Shown piece after piece: positions 13,301-25,401 of a DNA stretch of 64,000 nucleotides. Below the pieces are notes generated by a model. The model searched no databases and had not been told where the DNA came from. It saw only the letters and a program-made list of their open reading frames with translations. Positions within the stretch are counted from its first letter, which is position 1. Each line of letters opens with the position of its first letter. The DNA is from Conchocele bisecta (lineage: Eukaryota > Mollusca > Bivalvia > Lucinida > Thyasiridae), in contig CM055271.1 in assembly GCA_029237695.1 (NCBI GenBank), positions 30,472,695 to 30,536,694 of the forward strand. Direction: 5' to 3'. Position numbers and translations under genes: made by a program.

Positions 13301-14922
13301 TAGCAGCCGCGATATTCAAAGAATAATATTTATAACAGCCTTGTGTTTTTTAGTAAATGATGACATCTTGTAATATGCTTTGAAAGTGTCATAAATATTC
13401 GTTGTCATGTACGGAAGAAAATCATAAATTATGTAAATATTTTTCATGAACTATGACAACTGTGGAAATGTATCAAATTACTTACATGGTTGGTCTCATA
13501 ACGGATCACTGTGTACATAGTATACGCATATACAAATATAAGGCCAAATATGTATAATTTGCAATTGTGTGTTATTGATTAGAATATTTGCACTAATTGA
13601 CACTGAGAATGATTGGGAGTCGAAGCGTTTTCCTGGTATCATTAATGTTACTCCTTCAAAAAACTTTAGCCCTGATCAGACTGCGCGGACTTGAGATTGA
13701 TACAGATCGAGCTCCGTGTCAGTTGCATAATTTGGTGGCCAAATTCTTATTTCTCAATGAAAGATATCAAGTTAGGAGTCCTTTAGAATCGTTTCATTGA
13801 GATCATTGAGACTCCCAACTTGACATTTTTTGGTGCAGATATTTATTGTTATCCAGAATTGATAAAATTACGCACCTTAGCTTGAGCTCTGTTGATAGTT
13901 TATAAAACTTTTCTAATCAAACGTTTTAACAGTCATTCATTCAGTATCAAATAAACTGACAGTCTAGATCCTGATGTGACTGCTCATTCTGATCTGGACC
14001 TAAGCTGCAAAGATTACGGCCATAATAGTCGCTGATGGTAATAAAACTCACCTGTACATATTCTCATGCACGATGGTCGAGTCTGGCGGTTACTGGAGAC
14101 TCCAGTAAGGCAGTGAAAGTAGTTCTGCATGCTTTGTTATCTTATTAGCTGACCCCATAGTGCAATACAAAATCATTAACAGGAACATTAACCTGTCAGA
14201 ATCAGCTTGGCATTTGGCTGTTCGTTTTCTATGGGACTGTACACATAATGAACTGTGACAAAGTGGTTAACCGAAAAGTGTGACGGACGGACAGACATAA
14301 AGCACATTTATATATAAGGCATTTTATTTATACACCAGTGACAGATGAAAAACGGGTCCCACGTCCAGCTAAAATCTGATACTCTCGCCAATGGTAATTG
14401 TTATATGATTATCCAAATTAAACAAATGAATTAAAATACTTTTAGATACATCAACCTAAATCCACTATTCTATATGATTTCTGCAGGGGGGGGGGGAGGG
14501 GGATTATGTCCGGAGTCTTATGTCCCTGGTAAACCCAGATATACAGGTCTGTAGTGTTGAGAGGGTTAGGAAATAGGACCCGATTTTTATTACATATAAA
14601 CTAAACCAAGAACTGCCATCTTTGTGAAGTCTGATGTGTATGCCTAGTTTTCCCATTGCCAAATGGTCAAACTATGAATCTGGCTATCCTATAGAATCGG
14701 AATGGATAATTTTGCTATATCTGACCTGGACCTTACACATGTAGGCTAAATGGTGTTACTACACAATGCCACTATCAGTTGCCAGATGGTCTCTGGAGAT
14801 GTGTAGACAAGGAAAGTAGTCCCTGAAAAGTGGTTGCTATGTGTTGGGTAATAAATAAGTGGGCAGTGGTTTTGCTGCAGTCGTTATCTCTTAATGGTCA
14901 GTTGTATAGCCTCACACAGTAG
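13301..14922. other. Non-coding stretch with small inverted repeats and a G run
   Basis: No gene is visible. There is a perfect hairpin 'tactggagactccagta' at about 14092-14108, a weak inverted pair around 13767-13820 (a 'caagttaggagtc' arm and its near complement), and a run of 11 G at 14486-14496. Near 13975-14010 a diverged, reverse-oriented piece of the TGATC core repeat may be present. Confidence 0.45.
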
Positions 14923-15990
14923 GTGGTCACTGTGGCGAAAAGCGGTTGGATTTTATGGAATTATTTTAAATGGAAATGGAAAATTCACATCATGCGGTTG
15001 CAAAATATCTCCGGTCTACATATTCTGCAGTTATCTGATAAAATGATATCTGTATCTGATGGAGTCGTTTTGGAAATGTATCGGTTGAGATCTAAAGCGC
15101 AACTCAAATCATGTGTGCCATCTATTCGAGACGGTGTGGGTCTTAAAATAGCATTTCATAATACTCGTTCCCTTCATCTTCATTTCGGTGACTTGAAGTC
15201 TGAGTACAACTTGTTGGCGACAGATGTGCTTGCTATCACTGAGACACGTTTGATACCTGCAGATAGTGATGTGGATTTTTCTTTACCAGGATTTTCTCTG
15301 CATAGATTTGATAGTCTGTCGACGACTCAGACTCGACCGCATTATGGCACAGTAGTCTATTGTAAAGACACTTGCTCTTTTGAAGATGTACGCTCTTTAA
15401 ATTTTAATGGTGTTGAGATTGTTTACGGCATACATCGAGCAGGTTCATTGACAGTTGTACTAGTGTTTATTTACATTCCTCCCAGAGCTGCTACAATGAA
15501 TCAATTTGTGGCACTCTTTGACAAGTTAGCTTCTATCGGAGCTTTTTCACAAAACTGTATTGTACTGGGTGATTTTAACATGTGCCCTTTGAGCATATCC
15601 ACTTGTCGGACCACTGAGAGATACAATATGGTTCAACTTATTACTTCCCCTACTTCAGATTATGATAGCATACTTGACCATATATACACAAATTGTCCTG
15701 AGAAAGTGCTAAGAAGTGGCATGCTCGAGAGTTATTATTCTGACCATAAACCAATTTGTGTTGAAATTTCAGTCCTGTCAACTTGTTATGTGATACTGTC
15801 TATTCGTCGTGTTAACTTGTTGACTCTAGTGATGTTGTCGTTCATTCGAAATACCTCGGCTACGGGTACTGCTGCAATACAACAACAACTAGATTGGTCA
15901 GTAAGCGAGGCTTACGGAATACCCCCCGCGTGGGCCCAGGTACCCCTAAAATATGTCAAAATGTCCAAGTGTGTGGGCTTGCGACCTTGA
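14923..15990 (+). pseudogene. Helitron/Helentron fragment: PIF1 helicase C-terminus fused to AP-like endonuclease
   Basis: The 355-residue frame has two recognisable parts. Residues about 25-60 (RLQNISGLHILQL, then SVSDGVVLEMYRLRS) look like the last conserved segment of PIF1-type helicases. Residues about 74-283 form an exonuclease-endonuclease-phosphatase domain: FHNTRSL near 78-84, ITETRL with Glu107, GDFN with Asp217 and Asn219, LDHIYTN at 251-257, and YSDHKPI with Asp274-His275. That order, helicase then endonuclease in one frame, is known from Helentron-type Helitrons; a lone non-LTR element would not carry the helicase tail. Everything upstream of the helicase tail (Rep domain and most of the helicase) is absent, and after about residue 283 the frame runs into unrelated sequence. 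The first about 24 residues are probably not native. It is a 5'-truncated relic. The alternative is a LINE endonuclease with chance upstream similarity, which I consider less likely. Confidence 0.72.
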
Positions 15991-16029
15991 CTCTGGGATT
16001 AGCGCGAGCGGCATGAACGTGAATTTGTC

Positions 16030-17230
16030 ACAGGGTGGTAGAGGTCCATTGGAGCAATAAGTGTGTGAAATGTGAAGCAGATCCGAGAAAGGAAATAGAA
16101 GTTATAAGCGATTTCTCTGATGTTAAGTTTTGTAAAGAGACTACCGTATAACCTCGAATTAAAAATAATAAAAAATTACCAAGGACCGCCAATTTCAAAC
16201 ACAAATAAGGATTTAAGGATTATTTGTGTTTGAAATTGGCGGTCATTGGTAAAATAAAAGATATATTTTTTTTTTTTAATTTGGGGGGGGGGGTTTGGGG
16301 GGGGGGGGTGGCGTTTATTAGGAGGGGGCGTTAATTCGAGGTTATACGGTATGTATGTGACGTTGACCTCGAGATCAGCGGGGATTTGTCACAGCATATG
16401 AAATATTAAGAATTTGCAATGAAAGAAATAGAAGTTATAACATATTTCTCTGATGTTAAGTTTTGTAGAGACTAAGTATGTGGGGGTTGGACAGTCGTAG
16501 ATTTGTCATAGCAAGATAGTACAACCTTAGAGGAATGCACAAATGAAATAATAAGAATTTTCAATGAAGGAAATAGAAGTTATAACTTATTTCTCTGATG
16601 TTAAGTTTTGTAAAGAGACTAAGTATTTGACCTTGACTTGGGATCAGCGGGGGTTGGACGGTCATGGATTTGGCACAGCATGGTATTAGAGCCTTACAGG
16701 AATGCATGTGTGAAATATTAAGAATTTTAGATGAAGGAAATATAAGTTAGAACAATATTTCTCTGATGTTAAGTTTTGTAAAGAGACTAAGTATTTGACC
16801 TTGACCTTGGGATCAGCGGGGGTTGGACGGTCGTGGAATTTGGCACAGCATGGTAGTAGAGCCTTACAGGAATGCATGTGTGAAATATTAAGGATTTTAG
16901 ATGAAGGAAATAGAAGTTAGAACAATATTTCTCTGATGTTAAGTTTTGTAAAGAGACTAAGTATTTGACCTTGACCTTGGGATCTGCGGGGGTTGGACGG
17001 TCGTGGATTTGGCACAGCATGGTAGTAGAGCCTTACAGGAATGCATGTGTGAAATATTAAGCATTTTAGATGAAGGAAATAGAAGTTACAACAATATTTC
17101 TCTGATGTTAAGTTTACGGACTAAGTATTTGACCTTGACCTTGGGATCTGCGGGGGTTGGACGGTCGTGGATTTGGCACAGCATGGTAGTAAAGCTTGAT
17201 AGTGATGGCGATAGTGACAGGTCGGGTGTA
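16030..17230. repeat. About 167 bp tandem array (6 or so units)
   Basis: The landmark 'ggttggacgg' lies at about 16485, 16652, 16821, 16991 and 17155, giving periods of 164-170 bases. Units contain 'gaaggaaatagaagtta', 'tttctctgatgttaagtttt', 'tttgaccttgaccttgg' and 'ttacaggaatgcatgtgtga'. A further partial unit sits at 25991-26080. The first units (16030-16420) are diverged and interrupted by a MITE. The array begins soon after the Helentron relic; tandem arrays of this unit size are known inside bivalve Helitron-like elements, so the two may belong together, but I see no proof. Confidence 0.88.
16142..16352. mobile_element. MITE with TA duplication and 18 bp terminal inverted repeats
   Basis: Terminal repeats CCGTATAACCTCGAATTA and its exact complement are flanked by TA on both sides. 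Inside is a second, nearly perfect stem ('ccgccaatttcaaacacaaa' and its complement) followed by long T and G runs. The neighbouring tandem units read 'gagactaagtatttgacc' where this one reads 'gagac-TA-[element]-TA-tgtatgtgacgttgacc', so the uninterrupted units show the empty site. TA duplication fits the Tc1/mariner group. It is non-coding and non-autonomous. Confidence 0.88.
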
Positions 17231-17612
17231 AATTTGCGCGCGGTAAATTGGATAGTTTAGTGCGTCATTCTCACTCCAAATGTGTTTTTTTCTATAAAAA
17301 TACAAAAACAAATGTGTAGAATCACAAAACATTGGATTATATCGTAAAAAAATACAATAAAGATGATTAATTGTGTTTTTTCTCGAGAACAATAGAAGCG
17401 GGCAAAGTGAACTGACATTACTGTGAACAAAGTATGAGCTTTGGTCACTGTCAGGTGCAAGCCATAGGTGTACTACATATTGTGACAGTGCGCTATACCT
17501 GGATGTTCAGTGGAATAAATTGTAAAAATATATATGGACATTATATGGAGTACGTCTAGTTAAAAGGTAATATTTATCTACCATTCTCCCAGTTGAAAAA
17601 TCAACAACTAGC
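17231..17612. other. Non-coding; probably 5' UTR of the LINE ORF1 in part
   Basis: AT-rich sequence between the 167 bp array and the ORF1-like frame. I see no repeats or exons I recognise. The part nearest 17613 may be the 5' untranslated region of the retroelement. Confidence 0.4.
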
Positions 17613-18719
17613 ATGTCTCATTTGGCTTTGGAATCAGACCAACAATTGAGCGATGTCAGTGACATTGAAACAGTCTCGGCATCACAATCTTTGATACGAA
17701 AACGCAAACAGTGCGCGACCTCCCCAGCCGGCACCTTGGAAGTCCAGACGTTAAAGCGTCATAACTCAGTACCGGATATAAGAATCACGCCAGTCCGCTC
17801 AACAAAACGTGCACTAACGGCAACAAAAACGCCGAAGAGTAGGACTCCGCACCATTTCGCGAGATGTTCATAAGTACATTCAAGGACCCATCATTCCAAG
17901 AGGGTATCTCACCAATGATAGGCAACCTTGTGACCCCATTAATTGAACAGTCTATCAAACGGGCTGTTGACTCTGCCATCAAAGGTGTGAGAAACGAAGT
18001 TGTAAAACCACTGGCAGAATCCAACGATAAACTAACACAGCTGGTTGAGGAACAAAATGTCACGATTCAACGACAGCAGTCCCGAATATCAGAGCTAGAG
18101 TCGGAGTACGACCTTGTATGCACAGAACTTGACGAGCTCAAGTTATCCGTGAATGACCTTGAACAGTATGGCCGCCGAAACAACTTGCGGATATCTAATA
18201 TGATGACCGGCTCGTAACGCCACCGAAGCTGAGATAACCGAACACACCGTGAAGTTTATAAACGAGTCGGTATTAAAGGCGACACCTGGATCTGATATTG
18301 CACCCATAACCTCTGATCAGATCGACAGGTGCCACCCAGTTAGTCAAATGATTCGTGGTACGCGAAGTGTCCTTATCAAATTTGACAAATACCACACCAA
18401 ACAGACAATATACAAGGCCAAAGCTAATTTAAAGGGCGATATCCACAAACGATACATCTCAGAAGATTTAACGCGCCACAACTACTCGGTAGTACAGGAA
18501 TTAACACGTCTGAGACGATCCGGGCATATTGTGTCATTCTGGACACGAGACGGAACGATCTACGCCAAACTGTCACCAGACGATCGACCAGCCAAAATTC
18601 GCACAGAATATGACATCAACGACCTAATTGGGAGACAAAATCGACCCCCACCGCACGTTGTCCGTCGCGAGAGCGAACGCGAGCATATGAGTACTTCACT
18701 GCCCCCCTTACGCCAGTGA
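17613..18719 (+). pseudogene. Non-LTR retrotransposon ORF1 (coiled coil plus RRM-like, L1-ORF1p type)
   Basis: Three overlapping frames make one protein broken by two single-base frameshifts (near 17865 and 18215). The N-terminal part starts MSHLALESDQQLSDVSD and is basic and Ser/Thr-rich. The middle (from 17864) has a coiled coil around the LTQLVEEQNVTIQRQQ segment ending in LEQYGRRNNLRIS, the usual entry to the RNA-recognition fold of ORF1 proteins. The last part has QIDRCHPV, then SVLIKFDKYHTKQTIYKAKA and ISEDLT, matching the C-terminal domain of transposase-22-like ORF1p. Such proteins bind LINE RNA as trimers. No matching ORF2 follows; a tandem array starts instead. The ORF2 at 22.4 kb is not demonstrably its partner. 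After the stop at 18719 the sequence is not coding. Confidence 0.85.
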
Positions 18720-18989
18720 ACGGGGTCTACACTGCCTGCCGTGCAGCCAGTATAACTATTCTCATTTCAACGCATTATGACTTGTTTATATATAACCATA
18801 TTCGCGAAGAAAGCCGCCCACTTGGTGTTGGAGTACTGACCAGTCCGTCCTGGATCTCACATTTCGGTTTCGCAGTGAGATTTGCGATGAACATCGTAAA
18901 CATGTAGTCAGCTGTTTTGGAATCCCATCCTTCCCTTCACATGCGATATGTCAATGTCCGAAGGGAAGCCGTCTGGGATCCTGCTTCCG

Positions 18990-21690
18990 GATAGGGATTG
19001 AAACAGACCATGCTTTAAGAAATGACAGACAGCGTACACTCCCTGATCTGAATATACATTCGGTTATATACTGATCTGGGTCTATACTGATTGTAAATCA
19101 TGTATCATCCATTCATCCATTCATCCATTACTCGTCATGTCATGTCACGTCATTCTGCAACAAACCTGGCTGATGTTCTGGTTTAAGAAGTGACAAACAG
19201 CGTACACCCTGATCAGATTATACATTCGTGTATATGCTGATCTGGGGATACACTGGTTGTATGTAAATCATGTATCGTTCATTTATCCACTACTCGTCAT
19301 GTCACGTCATTTTTCAATAAACCTGGCTGATGTTCCATTTTAAGAAGTGACAAACAGCGTTCACCCTGATCGGATTATACATTCGTGTACATGTCTGTCT
19401 GGGTCTACACTGAGGTTGGTACTGGTGGGTCTAGCATGTATCGTTCATTCAATATAATACTCGTCATGTCATGTCAACGTCATTCTTCAATATATCTGGC
19501 TGGATGTTCCGTTTTAAGAGGTGACAAACAGCGTGCACCCAGATAAGAATATGCATTCGTGTACATGCTGATCTGGGTCTACACTGGTTGCAATCATGTA
19601 TCGTTCATTTATTCAATACTCGTCATGTCATGTCACGTCATTCTTCAATACACCTGGCTGATGTTACGTTTTAAGAGGATACAAACAGCGTACACCCTGA
19701 GAAGGGTGTACATTCGTGTATATCCTGGTCTGGGTCTACACTGGTTGTAAATCATGTATCGTTCATTCATACAATACTCGCCATGTCTTTTCACGTCATT
19801 CTTCAATAAACCTGGCTGATGTTCCGTTTTAAGAGGAAACAAGCAGTGTACACCCTGATAAGAATATACATTTGTGTATATGCTGATCTGGGTCTACACC
19901 GGTTGTAAATCATGTATCGCTCTGTCATTTCACGTCATTCTTCAATAAACCTGGCCGATGTTCCGTTTTAAGAGGTGACAAACTGCGTACACCCTGATAG
20001 GAATATACATTCGTGTATATGCTGATCTGGGTCTACACTGGTTGTAAATCTTGTATCGCTCACTCTTCCAACACTCGTCGTGTAGTCACGTCATTCTTCA
20101 ATAAAGCTGATTGATGTTCCGTTTTAAGAGGTAACAAACAGCGTACACCCTGATAGCGGTATACGTTCGTGTATATGCTGATCTGGGTCTACACTGGTTG
20201 TAAATCATGTATCGCTCACTCTTCCAATACTCGTCATGTAGTCACGTCATTCTTCAATAAACCTGGCTGATGTTCCGTTTTAAGAGGCAACAAACAGCAT
20301 GGACCCTGATAAGAATATACATTTGTGTATATGCTGATCTGGGTCTACACTGGTTGTAAATCATGTATCGCTCACTCTTCCAATACTCTTCATGTAGTCA
20401 CGTTATTCTTCAATAAACCTGGCGATGTTCTGTTTTAAGAGGTAACAAACAGCGTACACCCTGATAAGAATATACATTCGTGTATATGCTGATCTGGGTC
20501 TACACTGGTTGTAAATCATGTATCGCTCACTCTTCCAATACTCTTCATGTAGTCACGTTATTCTTCAATAAACCTGGCCGATGTTCTGTTTTAAGAGGTA
20601 ACAAACAGCGTACACCCTGATAAGAATATACATTCGTGTATATGCTGATCTGGGTCTACACTGGTTGTAAATCATGTATCGTTCATTTATTCAATACTCG
20701 TCATGTCATGTCACGTCATTCTTCAATAAACCTGGCTGATGTTCCGTTTTAAGAGGTAACAAACAGCGTGGACCCTGATAGGAATATACATGCGTGTATA
20801 TGCTGATCTCGGTCTACACCGGTTGTAAATCATGTATCGTTCATTTATCCAATACTCGTCATGTCATTTCACGTCATTATTCAATAAACCTGGCTGATGT
20901 TCCGTTTTAACAGGTAACAAACAGCGTACACCCTGATAGGAATATACATTCGTATATATGCTGATCTGGGTCTACACTGGTTGTAAATCATGTATTGTTC
21001 ATTTATCCACTACTCGTCATGTCACGTCATTCTTCAAAAAACCTGGCTGATGTTCCGTTCTGGGAAGTAACAAACAGCGTACACCTTGATCGGATACATT
21101 CGTGTACATGCTGGTCTGGGTCTACACTGGTTATACACCATGTATGGTTCATTTATCCACTACTCGTTCTGTCGTTATGTCGTGTCACGTTTTTCTCAAA
21201 TAAACCTGTATGTTGTTCCGTTTAAAGAAGTAACAAACGGCGTATATCCTGATTAGAATATACATTCGTGTATATCCTGATCTTGGTATACACGGGTTGT
21301 AAATCTTGTGTTCATTGCACACTACTTGTACTGTCACGTCACGTCATACTTTGATAAAACAAGACTGATATTTTGTTTTAAGAAGTAACAGTGTATACCC
21401 TGATCAGATCATGCATTCTACTTTGGTATAAATTATTTGTAAACGACGAATGGTTCATACATTCACTAGATGCTGTCATGCCACGTCATACTTTAATAAA
21501 CTAGACTGGTGTTCTGTATTGAGAACTAACACACAGAGTGTGCCCAGATCTTATTACCCATCTGTGGCTAAGCTTGTCTGGGCCCATACTGGTTTGTGAA
21601 GCATGTAGGGCCGTTTTTCCCCCACTACTTGTCATGCATGTAGGGTCATTTTCCCCACTATTTGCATTGCCGCATCTGACCTGCACGAGA
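18990..21690. repeat. About 157 bp tandem array (roughly 17 units)
   Basis: The landmark 'ggctgatgtt' recurs at about 19168, 19325, 19498, 19656, 19814, 20267, 20730, 20891 and 21045 with spacings mostly 155-158. The unit carries a hairpin of type ATATACATTCGTGTATAT, the core 'tgatctgggtctacactgg', 'atcatgtatcgttcattta', 'cgtcatgtcatgtcacgtca', 'cttcaataaacctgg' and 'cgttttaagaggtaacaaac'. Units near 21200-21690 are progressively diverged. The short reading frames here arise from repetition, not genes. Confidence 0.93.
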
Positions 21691-22390
21691 TGTCCACTAT
21701 GTAATGGTCACTCATGTAATTTGTTGTTTACCTGTCACTTCATAGTTTCGAGATGAACGTGAGTGAATTTTGTTCCCAATACTGTGATACAATTGTGCTA
21801 AATCAAATGAAATGTATCGTTTTTACTCAGTGACACATGTGAGCGTTTTTTACGCCTGTATTATTATAGCAATACAGAAAGCATTATACTTCTGAATTAA
21901 TGCATGAGCGACCAGGGTGGCCTCTGGTCTGCTCGACACATGATCTGATCGGGGTCTAGTTCCTAATCTGGTCGTTAACTGACTTATATTCAACACGGAT
22001 TACTTAGCAGTTTATATTGGAGATGAGAGTGGCTCATTGAACTATCCATCCCGCCACATAAACATAATCACACGTTAGCAAAATGTATGTTACATGTGCG
22101 CTTTCATATCAGCTTGTTGCTGTTCTACTAGTCTCTGTGTTTCTTACTCGCTTTGTCCTCTGTCTATCAGTCAAACTTCTTTGTCGTCTGAATGTCACTA
22201 TTATATGTGCATGCACTATATTGGGGGACTTGAGAATATACATATTATCCGGTGCGGTTGGATGAGGTTGGCAATGTGGACACCTATGGCGGCCATCCAC
22301 CTAGCTGATGTAACTAAAAAGCCGAATTGGTAATGTGATATAACTTCCTGGAGGGCTGCCATAGGTAACTTTAATTGTAGGAAACGTCCG
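21691..22390. other. Non-coding; edge of tandem array and upstream of LINE ORF2
   Basis: Contains one more weak copy of the core ('tctgatcggggtctagttcc', about 21945-21965) and otherwise nothing I recognise. The part after about 22300 may belong to the 5' region of the LINE. Confidence 0.4.
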
Positions 22391-25300
22391 ATATGCATTG
22401 CGTCTACAATATATTTAAATATTTTCAATATATTATTGAATGTTTTAACGGATATAGGTAATTGTTTGACTAAACTAGCTAATTGTAGAGGCCCCAGATT
22501 ATTACTCAATCTAAATATGTGTCTAACAATAGTATCTTTTATTTTGCTACTGATATCTGGTGATGTAGAAAGAAACCCAGGGGCCTGAACATGAGAGTGG
22601 ATGTTTTTCAATTTTACATTTAAATATAAGAAGTATCCGTAATAAGGTGATTATATCGAGGACACTTTCACAGATTTTGATATTCTATGTTTTACAGAAA
22701 ACTCACTTAACGGGCGCTATAGAAACCAGCAGTTTACAACTTAATGGGTATAGCCTACCATTCCGAAAGGACAAGTCGCCACATTCTGGGGGAATATTAG
22801 TATAGTTGCAGACCATTTGTTAGCAAATAGAATGCAGAATTTAGAAATATTTTGGGATGAAACTGTCTGGATTCAGGTTAAAACAAGCCGCAAGACATTT
22901 TTGATTGGCACGATTTACCGCCCCCGTCATCCAATATAGAATTTTGGGAACTGTTCAATCGCAATATAGAATTGGTATGTGATATAACAAATAATATCAT
23001 TATTGTTGGCGATCTAAATGAAGATCAATTAAATGTACATAACCACAAATTAAAAGATGTTATGATTATGAATTCATTGAAAAACATAATTACATCCGCA
23101 ACGCGTGAAACAGCCACTACTTCAACCTTGTTAGATCCAATTATTGTTAACCAAGAACAGAACATTCTCAAAAGCGATGTGTTGGCTGTTTTGTGCCAGA
23201 CATAAGCGATCATAAGGCTACATGTGTCATTATACCTGCTGATAGTTCACACAATACTTCATACAAACGAACTGTATGGAACTATAAAAGAGCAGACTTT
23301 GTTAAATTTAACGAACTCATGCTTAACACTGATTGGACAAATTTAAATAATGGCAGTGTAGATGATGCATCTAATATATTTACATCTAAATTCATTGAGC
23401 TAGCTAAGCGATGCATTCCATGCAGTCAAGTCACAGTACGGCCTAATGATAAACCATGGTATGATTCCGATATTCGTAAAATAAGCAAATTAAGAGACAA
23501 ATTACGTAAGAAAGCAATACAATTTGGAAGGGTGGACGACTGGAATAAATACAAAACAACTCGGAACAAAGTTAATAATATGAAAAAACATGCAAGAGAA
23601 GCATTTTACAATGACTTAGAGTTTAATTTAACAGAATCATTTTCAAATAACAAAAGATAATTCTGGAAGCTAGTTCGACATTTTGTGAAAGATAGCAAAT
23701 CAAGTGGAACTATTCCACCATTAAAAACGACTGACGGTAATAGTGAAATTGTCTGTTTTTCTGATGTTGAAAAAGCTAATTGTCTAAACAACTTCTTCGT
23801 TTCAATATCAACGGTTGACGATAGCAACTCTACTTTACCGCCGCTTGAATTAAAAACTAACCAAGTTCTTGATATGATTAATATAAACGAATCTGAGGTC
23901 AGTGATACTATAAAGATTTTACAAACTAATAAAGCTTGTGGACACGATTTAGTTAGTCATAGAATGCTAAAAGGAACTATTACATCTGTCTCAAAACCTC
24001 TAGTGATCCTCTTCAATAGATCTGTCAATGAATGTCAGTTTCCGATGGCGTGGACATTGGCAAATGTAATTCCTTTATTTAAAAAAGGGTGTCCGCAGAC
24101 GCCTTCAAATTATCGACCTATATCGTTAATTAAGCTGTCTAGTAAGGTAATGGAGAGAATAATGTTTAAACATATATATAATCACTTGCACTCACAGAAT
24201 TTGATTTACAATAGACAATCTGGTTTTTATACCAGGCCATTCTACGGTATACCAACTTATAGACATTCACCATCAAATATGTCAGGCATTTGATGAAAGG
24301 CAATCTACATGTATAGTATTTTGTGATATTTCTAAGGCTTTCGATAGAGTATGGCATAGGGGATTACTATTTAAGTTACGGCAAAATGGATTAAATGGTT
24401 GTATCTTACACTGGATCGAAAACTACTTGTCGGATAGGAAACAGTCTGTATCAATACGGTCTACAACCTCAGATACTAAGTTAATAACTGCTGGCGTACC
24501 GCAAGGCTCGGTGCTCGGTCCTTTACTATTTCTAATATATGTCAACGATATAACTGACCATCTACTAAGTATTGTTCGATTATTTGCTGATGACAGTTCT
24601 CTATCATTGTCCACAACAAATACTGATGACCTAGAAGGCATAATAAATTATGACCTGCTAACTATTGCTGACTGGGCTAAACAATGGTTGGTCAGTTTCA
24701 ATCCTAACAAGACTGAAGCGATGCTTTTAACCCTAAGACTACTCGATCGACCTGTAAACCTAATCTTTCAAAACACGCCTATAACCTTTGTCGACGACCA
24801 TAAACATCTCGGTGTAACGCTGAGCAATAACGGGAAATGGCATACACATATACAAAATATAATTAATTCGACTGCGAGAATGTTGGCAATAATGCGAAAA
24901 CCTAAAATTTAAGATAAGCAGACAGTCTTTAAACCATATATATCTTATATGAGACCTATACTCGAATATGCTTCGTCGGTCTGGGATGGATGTACAGAAT
25001 ATGAAAAAGATTCATTGGAAAAAATTCAGAATGAAGCTGCGAGAATAGTAACCGGTTTAACACGGTCAGTGTCACTTGATAATTTAAGGAAAGAAGTTGG
25101 ATGGCAACTTTTATCTGTTCGACGTAGTATTCAAAAGCTTTCGATCATGTACAAAGCAACCAACAATCAAGTACCTAGTTATATCTCCAACCTGATTCCT
25201 CCCACTGTTAATAACGTATCTCGTTACAACCTTAGAAACCAATTTGATATAAATGTCCCGACTACTCGACTGGAAGTATACAAACAATCATTTATACCAT

Positions 25301-25401
25301 CTGTGGTACAACTCTGGAATGAAACTGATCCTTCAATGAGAAATGTAGATAGTCTTAGACACTTTAAAACAGCATGCGCCAAACAATTATACTCAATATG
25401 A
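22391..25401 (+). pseudogene. CR1/L2-like LINE ORF2 (2A-like leader, AP endonuclease, reverse transcriptase)
   Basis: In order: a hydrophobic leader ending GDVERNPG (about 22535-22585); an AP-type endonuclease (LHLNIRSIRN near 22610-22645, FTETHL near 22690 in broken frame, IIIVGDLNEDQLN near 23000, DISDHKA near 23196); a linker; and a reverse transcriptase with NYRPISLIKLSSKVMERI (about 24110), SKAFDRVWHRG (about 24330), AGVPQGSVLGPLLF (about 24490) and FADDSSL (about 24583). The C-terminal segment (RPILEYASSVWDG to LYSI) is typical of CR1/L2/Jockey-like elements; no RNase H follows. Frames change at least at 22583, in 22660-22960, near 23190 and near 24225, and TAA stops interrupt at 23658-23660 and 24910-24912. 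The element nicks target DNA and reverse-transcribes its RNA when intact; this copy is dead unless the breaks are assembly errors. Confidence 0.92.
22535..22588 (+). other. 2A-like ribosome-skipping motif, disrupted by one extra G
   Basis: The frame reads SFILLLISGDVERNPG and then Ala-stop. The canonical 2A motif is D-V/I-E-x-N-P-G-P. Four G at 22580-22583 instead of three turn the final Pro codon (CCT) into GCC-TGA; downstream endonuclease sequence continues in the frame that three G would give. 2A-like sequences at the N-terminus of ORF2 are known in APE-type LINEs, including the CR1 clade, of several invertebrates. The motif match is clear; activity is not shown. Confidence 0.8.

Noticed and set aside
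14485..14500. G-quadruplex signal
   Set aside because: A single G run with one interruption; more likely a homopolymer of uncertain length.
22216..22611. 131-residue minus-strand frame
   Set aside because: It lies opposite the LINE ORF2 leader, where the plus strand has the 2A-like motif; no family features.
17613..25401. One full-length LINE made of ORF1 (17.6 kb) and ORF2 (22.4 kb)
   Set aside because: A 2.7 kb tandem array lies between, and the ORF1 type is not specific to this ORF2 clade; I cannot join them.
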